Part shown: piece after piece, positions 5,962-8,972 of the stretch
How the letters are laid out: each line of letters opens with the position of its first letter
Numbering within the stretch: position 1 is the first letter of the stretch
Source: Clostridia bacterium
GTDB taxonomy: Bacteria; Bacillota; Clostridia; Oscillospirales; Acutalibacteraceae
DNA length: 8,972 nucleotides
Assembly: GCA_017502965.1 (NCBI GenBank)
Contig: JAFVTZ010000003.1
Location: forward strand, 1-8,972
Direction of reading: 5' to 3'
Notes under the pieces: generated by a model
What the model was told of the DNA's origin: nothing
What the model saw: the letters and a program-made list of their open reading frames with translations, nothing else
The model's database searches: none
Program-made: the position numbers and the translations under genes

Positions 5962-6534
5962 ATGAAGAAAAAAGGTTTAATTATAATTATTGCTATTGTT
6001 GCAGTTATCGTTATTGCTATTGGCTCTGTTGTTGGAAGTTATAACGGTCTTGTAGAAAAACAGCAGGAAGTTGAAACTTCCTGGTCACAGATTTCGGTTT
6101 ATTTGCAGTCAAGAGCAGATAAAATCCCCAATCTTGTAAACACAGTAAAAGGTTATACCGACTATGAACAAAGCACCCTCACTGCTGTTACAGAGGCTCG
6201 TTCTGCTGTAAGCAAAGCAAGCGGTGTAAATGAACAGATTGAGGCTTCAAACCAACTCGACAGTGCGGTTGATATCTGGGTAAATGCTGTAACAGAAGCA
6301 TATCCCGAACTTAAAGCTGACACCCAGTTTACAGCGCTTATTGATGAACTCACAGGCTCTGAAAACCGAATTGCTACTGCCCGTAAGGATTACAATGAGG
6401 CGGCTAAAGAGTTCAACACCAAAATCAAAAGATTCCCCACAAATCTGCTTGCAGGTATGTTCGGTTTCGAGGCTTACGATTATTTTGAGGCTGATTCTTC
6501 TGCACAGTCAGTTCCCAATGTTAGTTTTGACTGA
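5962..6534 (+). CDS. lemA: LemA family membrane protein
   Basis: This 190-residue protein has one N-terminal membrane helix (about 5-26, rich in Ile, Val and Ala) and a helical extracytoplasmic domain. The hallmark LemA region follows the helix: YNGLVEKQQEVETSW (27-41), then QISVYLQSRADKIPNLVNTVKGY (43 onward) with the conserved R-A-D-x-I-P-N-L-V core. The length matches the family, and it ends in the usual Phe/Tyr/Asp-rich tail (FGFEAYDYFEA). The ATG at 5962 is preferred over the in-frame GTG at 5953 because AAAAGGAG (5946-5953) is the ribosome site and overlaps that GTG. The biochemical function of LemA is unsettled; envelope stress roles have been suggested. The TPM-domain gene 2 nt downstream is a frequent partner in many bacteria, which supports a shared envelope role (inference). 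Confidence 0.93.
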   Translation: MKKKGLIIIIAIVAVIVIAIGSVVGSYNGLVEKQQEVETSWSQISVYLQSRADKIPNLVNTVKGYTDYEQSTLTAVTEARSAVSKASGVNEQIEASNQLDSAVDIWVNAVTEAYPELKADTQFTALIDELTGSENRIATARKDYNEAAKEFNTKIKRFPTNLLAGMFGFEAYDYFEADSSAQSVPNVSFD

Positions 6535-6536
6535 TA

Positions 6537-7334
6537 ATGATGAAAAGAATATTAAGTTTTGCGGCAGTATTCTTTTGCCTTGTTTTCTGCCTGTGCGGAT
6601 GCGCTGAAGATGAAGGTTTTCCTGCCGCTACAGAAGAATTTTTTGTAAACGATTTTGCGGATGTTCTGTCAAATGAGGCAGAAACGGAAATTTTATCCCG
6701 CGCGGCGGCGGTATACAAAGCAACTACTGCTCAGATAGTTACCGTAACCATTGAAAGTCTTGACGGTATGGAGCCTTATGAATATGCTTTGGAACTCGGT
6801 CGCGAGTGGGGAGTAGGAGACGAAGAAGAGGATAACGGTGTTGTTATCCTGCTGTCTGAGAATGACCGCGAAATCTATATCGCTGTGGGTTACGGTCTTG
6901 AAGGCGCTTTGCCTGACAGTAAAACCGGCAGAATTATCGACCTTTACGGTCTTGAATATTTAAAGCAGGACGATTTTTCAAACGGACTCAACTCAATAAA
7001 CAAGGCTGTTATAAATGAGGTTTATCTTGAGTACGGACTTGAGACGGAAGAGGGCTATACCTCAATAGATAACCTTTATCAGAGCCAGAGTATTTCGGGA
7101 CAGAGCAATAAGGTTATCATTTCCTGGATAATACTCGTTATCCTCTTTATTATATTCTCAGGTTTTTCCCGAAGACGTGGCGGATTTTTCTTCTTCCCTA
7201 TGCATTTTGGTTCTTCGGGCAATTACAGGGGCGGTTCAGGCTTCGGTGGCGGCTCGGGATTCGGCGGTTCATCCGGCGGATTCAGAGGTGGCGGCGGCTC
7301 ATTTGGCGGCGGCGGTGCCGGACGAGGATTTTAA
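6537..7334 (+). CDS. TPM-domain (DUF477/YgcG-type) membrane protein
   Basis: The 265 residues begin with a signal sequence (about 3-21) ending in LCGC, so C22 is a possible lipoprotein cysteine, although Cys at -2 is not the standard lipobox residue. The TPM domain covers about 34-165, with VNDFADVLSNEAETEIL, TTAQIVTVTIESLDG, WGVGDEEEDNGVVILLSENDREIYIAVGYGLEGALPDSKTGRII in order. The acidic GVGDEEEDNG and GYGLEG segments are family signs. A membrane helix follows (about 194-210), then a basic RRR and a Gly/Phe/Ser-rich tail to the end (about 221-265) finishing in GAGRGF, as is common in this family. The start lies 2 nt after the lemA stop with no visible Shine-Dalgarno, so translation probably depends on coupling; a second ATG follows directly at 6540. 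Members have been linked to photosystem II repair in plants and to envelope functions in bacteria. No activity can be assigned here. Confidence 0.9.
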   Translation: MMKRILSFAAVFFCLVFCLCGCAEDEGFPAATEEFFVNDFADVLSNEAETEILSRAAAVYKATTAQIVTVTIESLDGMEPYEYALELGREWGVGDEEEDNGVVILLSENDREIYIAVGYGLEGALPDSKTGRIIDLYGLEYLKQDDFSNGLNSINKAVINEVYLEYGLETEEGYTSIDNLYQSQSISGQSNKVIISWIILVILFIIFSGFSRRRGGFFFFPMHFGSSGNYRGGSGFGGGSGFGGSSGGFRGGGGSFGGGGAGRGF

Positions 7335-7407
7335 TCTAACATTTTTGTACGTACCAGTTCAAATTTGTGTTGTCAATAAGTTGATGTTTATCCAAAACAA
7401 ATGATTT

Positions 7408-7529
7408 AAAGAATAAAGAAAAAATAACAAATAATAAAAATTGTGTTTTGGCATTGCCAAAACGATATATAAGTTTCGCAAAGCGAAACACATTTTTTAT
7501 TCTTTATTCTTTCTTATTTATTATTTTTC
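7408..7529. mobile_element. MITE-like AT-rich hairpin element E2 (related in design to E1)
   Basis: This lies in the 253-base gap between the TPM gene and the carboxypeptidase. AT-rich outer arms are inverted copies: AAAGAATAAAG at the left (7408-7418) is matched by its reverse complement CTTTATTCTTT (7502-7512). The core is two triloop hairpins, GTTTTGGC-ATT-GCCAAAAC (7445-7463) and GTTTCGC-AAA-GCGAAAC (7473-7489), joined by CGATATATAA, with GTG 7443-7445 facing CAC 7489-7491. The second hairpin is followed by a T-run (7493-7498), so it may also terminate the lemA-TPM transcript. No protein is encoded. The remaining bases of the gap show only a palindrome GTACGTAC near 7348-7355 and a small TCAGA/TCTGA repeat at 7531-7546. 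I see no convincing promoter for the next gene. Confidence 0.6.
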
Positions 7530-7587
7530 GTCAGAATAGAATCTGAGCAATCAATAAAGTTATATCGAATAAAAAGGGCGAACAAAA

Positions 7588-8700
7588 ATGTCTGAGAATT
7601 TCAACAATCGGGGTTATGAAGATTATTTCAAAACCCTTGAAAAACAAATAAAAAGTGAAAATAAGCCCGAGAGAAAACCTGTTTTTGATCAAGAAATAAA
7701 GGAAACTGTCCCCAAAAAACGCGGTGTATATAAGGTCGTAAGGCTTCGGAAATCCGTCATAGCGGTTATGGTGGCTTTGGTTGTTCTGATTACGGGTATT
7801 TCTGTGATAGCGGTATCGGGTTCAAAAGAAGAGCCATCTTCTGAAGATAACTCCAAGGCATCGGTAGAGACCAAGGAAGAAAAAGAAACCACAATTTCTT
7901 ATACTTTTACTGATGAAACGGTCGAAATTCCTGCGACAAATGATGCTAAAACAGCTATTATAATAGATAAATCCACAAATAAAGTAATAGCGGCAAGGAA
8001 TCCTCATGCAAAGGCGTATCCTGCATCTACCACCAAGATAATGACCTTGCTTGTGGCGGCGGAGAATATAAAGGATTATAACGATACTTTCACTATGACT
8101 ACTGCTATAACCGACCCGCTTTTTGTTGAAGGGGCTTCGGTTGCAGGTTTTCTTAACAAAGAAGTTATAAATATGACCGATATGCTTTACGGACTCATTT
8201 TGCCGTCAGGTGCAGATGCGGCGGTAGGACTTGCGGTAAAGATAGCAGGCAGTGAAGAAGCCTTTGTTAAGATGATGAATGAAAAAGCGAAGGAACTAAA
8301 ACTGCAGAACACTCATTTTGCAAATGTTACAGGGCTTCACGATGAAAATAACTATACTTCGGCTTACGATCTTGCAATAATACTTGATGCCGCTATACAG
8401 AATCAGATTTGCAGGGAAATACTGTCAACTCCGCGTTATAACACCGCGGCAACAGAGAAACATCCTGAGGGAATTTCCTTTGTGGCAACACTTTTCACCT
8501 ATCTTAAGGGAGACGAGCCTGAAACCGCATTTATCCACGGCGGAAAAACGGGATTTGTAAACGCATCGGGCTACTGTATAGCATCTTTCGGAACATCTAA
8601 TGACTCGCTTAAGGATTACATTGTGGTAACACTTGGAAATTCAATGCGCAAAGTAGCTTTTGACGGACAGATAGATTTATATAAAGAATTTGCAAAATAA
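7588..8700 (+). CDS. D-alanyl-D-alanine carboxypeptidase (peptidase S11 family)
   Basis: This family trims the terminal D-Ala from peptidoglycan stem peptides outside the membrane. The 370-residue protein has a charged cytoplasmic N-terminus of about 55 residues, one membrane helix (about 57-77) and an acidic Ser/Glu linker (78-105). The catalytic domain follows (about 110-366). The nucleophile motif is S147-T-T-K150 in YPASTTKIMT. The second motif is LPSGADAA with S207-G-A209, so the usual Asn of SxN is Ala. The KTG motif is K320-T-G322 in HGGKTGF. The long cytoplasmic tail with a signal-anchor is unlike the cleavable signal and C-terminal amphipathic anchor of classic DacA, and the usual C-terminal beta-sandwich domain is missing. 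The ATG at 7588 has AAAGGG (7573-7578) 9 nt upstream. A serine beta-lactamase-like protein of other function is possible, but KTG and STTK strongly favour S11. Confidence 0.9.
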   Translation: MSENFNNRGYEDYFKTLEKQIKSENKPERKPVFDQEIKETVPKKRGVYKVVRLRKSVIAVMVALVVLITGISVIAVSGSKEEPSSEDNSKASVETKEEKETTISYTFTDETVEIPATNDAKTAIIIDKSTNKVIAARNPHAKAYPASTTKIMTLLVAAENIKDYNDTFTMTTAITDPLFVEGASVAGFLNKEVINMTDMLYGLILPSGADAAVGLAVKIAGSEEAFVKMMNEKAKELKLQNTHFANVTGLHDENNYTSAYDLAIILDAAIQNQICREILSTPRYNTAATEKHPEGISFVATLFTYLKGDEPETAFIHGGKTGFVNASGYCIASFGTSNDSLKDYIVVTLGNSMRKVAFDGQIDLYKEFAK

Positions 8701-8757
8701 GAACCTTGTTGTATTCATAATAATGATTTTTTTGAATTATTTGCTATTAAAAAAATC

Positions 8758-8786
8758 TTGACAATTATAAATCAAAGTTGTATGAT
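8758..8786 (+). promoter_or_regulatory. Near-consensus promoter reading toward the right edge
   Basis: TTGACA (8758-8763), exactly 17 bp, then TATGAT (8781-8786). The predicted start is near 8793. No gene of convincing quality follows inside the window, so it drives either a small RNA or the leader of a gene beyond base 8972. Confidence 0.75.
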
Positions 8787-8792
8787 GACTAG

Positions 8793-8965
8793 GGTAGAGT
8801 GAATAATCCGAACTCCGTTTTAAAAAGGCGGATTTTCGCTCATACTTTGTTAAAATACTCGTTAATCCGTCAGGATTAACTGCGTTTTGTGCCTCGTCCG
8901 AACAAAAATCCGCTCTTTTTAAAATCTTCGACCTCAAAGAGAGAAGATTTTGAGGGATTTTTATT
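8793..8965 (+). ncRNA. Candidate structured small RNA or leader (possible dispersed repeat)
   Basis: Between the promoter and a terminator-like hairpin, a long imperfect stem pairs TTTTAAAAAGGCGGATTTT (8818-8836) with its near complement at 8905-8924, with one bulged T at 8914. The 68-base loop contains a perfect hairpin, GTTAATCC-GTCA-GGATTAAC (8861-8880). At the 3' side, AAAATCTTC (8921-8929) can pair with GAAGATTTT (8943-8951), which excludes the terminator stem. The inverted-repeat design also fits a MITE-like repeat. I know of no named RNA class matching it. A 66-codon frame on the opposite strand covers the same bases but starts at TTG and crosses the promoter, so I do not call it. Confidence 0.45.
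8932..8962 (+). terminator. Terminator-like hairpin with U-run
   Basis: CCTCAAA (8932-8938) pairs with TTTGAGG (8949-8955) over a 10-base loop, followed by GA and five T (8958-8962). The stem is modest (7 bp), and its right arm is shared with a competing 9-bp helix (8921-8929 with 8943-8951). This is the layout of a conditional terminator. Confidence 0.5.
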
Positions 8966-8972
8966 CAATACA

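Noticed and set aside
8737..8937. 66-codon frame on the - strand at the right edge
   Set aside because: It starts with TTG, runs through an inverted repeat and across a strong opposing promoter, and shows no known domain. The open frame is more likely a by-product of the repeat.

Overview
The window reads as a piece of chromosome from a low-to-moderate-GC anaerobic Firmicute, most likely a gut or rumen Clostridia of the Oscillospirales/Ruminococcaceae kind. This is inferred from the gene set: RNase Y, a rubrerythrin, a two-gene SUF-like iron-sulfur system, a solitary LUD-domain protein, a LemA/TPM pair and a membrane-anchored DD-carboxypeptidase. The spacers also carry AT-rich hairpin repeats. 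Nothing looks like a phage, CRISPR array, transposase or tRNA/rRNA gene.

Layout, left to right. (1) Bases 1-756 hold the 3' part of a seven-helix membrane protein of unknown function, cut by the window edge. (2) Bases 757-1064 are a spacer with a near-consensus sigma-A promoter (797-825). It is followed by a roughly 230-nt, highly foldable leader that contains a perfect look-alike of a tRNA-Leu(UAG) anticodon arm. (3) Bases 1065-3282 are a two-gene + strand operon, rny (RNase Y) and a LUD-domain protein, 19 nt apart. A symmetrical terminator at 3290-3319 also serves the convergent genes. (4) Bases 3324-5568 are a - strand operon transcribed sufC, then a short SufB/SufD-like scaffold, then rubrerythrin. 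No SufS, SufU or SufD is present, which matches the minimal SMS (SmsC-SmsB) arrangement. The rubrerythrin adds peroxide protection. (5) Bases 5569-5952 are a divergent spacer with a 12-nt tandem repeat, a MITE-like hairpin element (E1) and promoters facing both ways. (6) Bases 5962-7334 are lemA plus a TPM-domain protein, nearly abutting. (7) Bases 7335-7587 hold a second hairpin element (E2) with the same skeleton as E1 but different stem sequences. (8) Bases 7588-8700 are a D,D-carypeptidase-family (D-Ala-D-Ala carboxypeptidase) gene. (9) Bases 8701-8972 contain a near-consensus promoter driving a foldable non-coding segment that ends in a terminator-like hairpin.

Functional themes are RNA turnover (RNase Y at the inner membrane face), Fe-S assembly with oxidative defence (SufC/SufB-like/rubrerythrin), and envelope maintenance (LemA, TPM, carboxypeptidase). 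The gene content is mostly ordinary housekeeping. The unusual material is in the spacers: the structured rny leader, the paired E1/E2 elements whose stems differ in a compensatory way, and the promoter-hairpin-terminator unit at the right edge.
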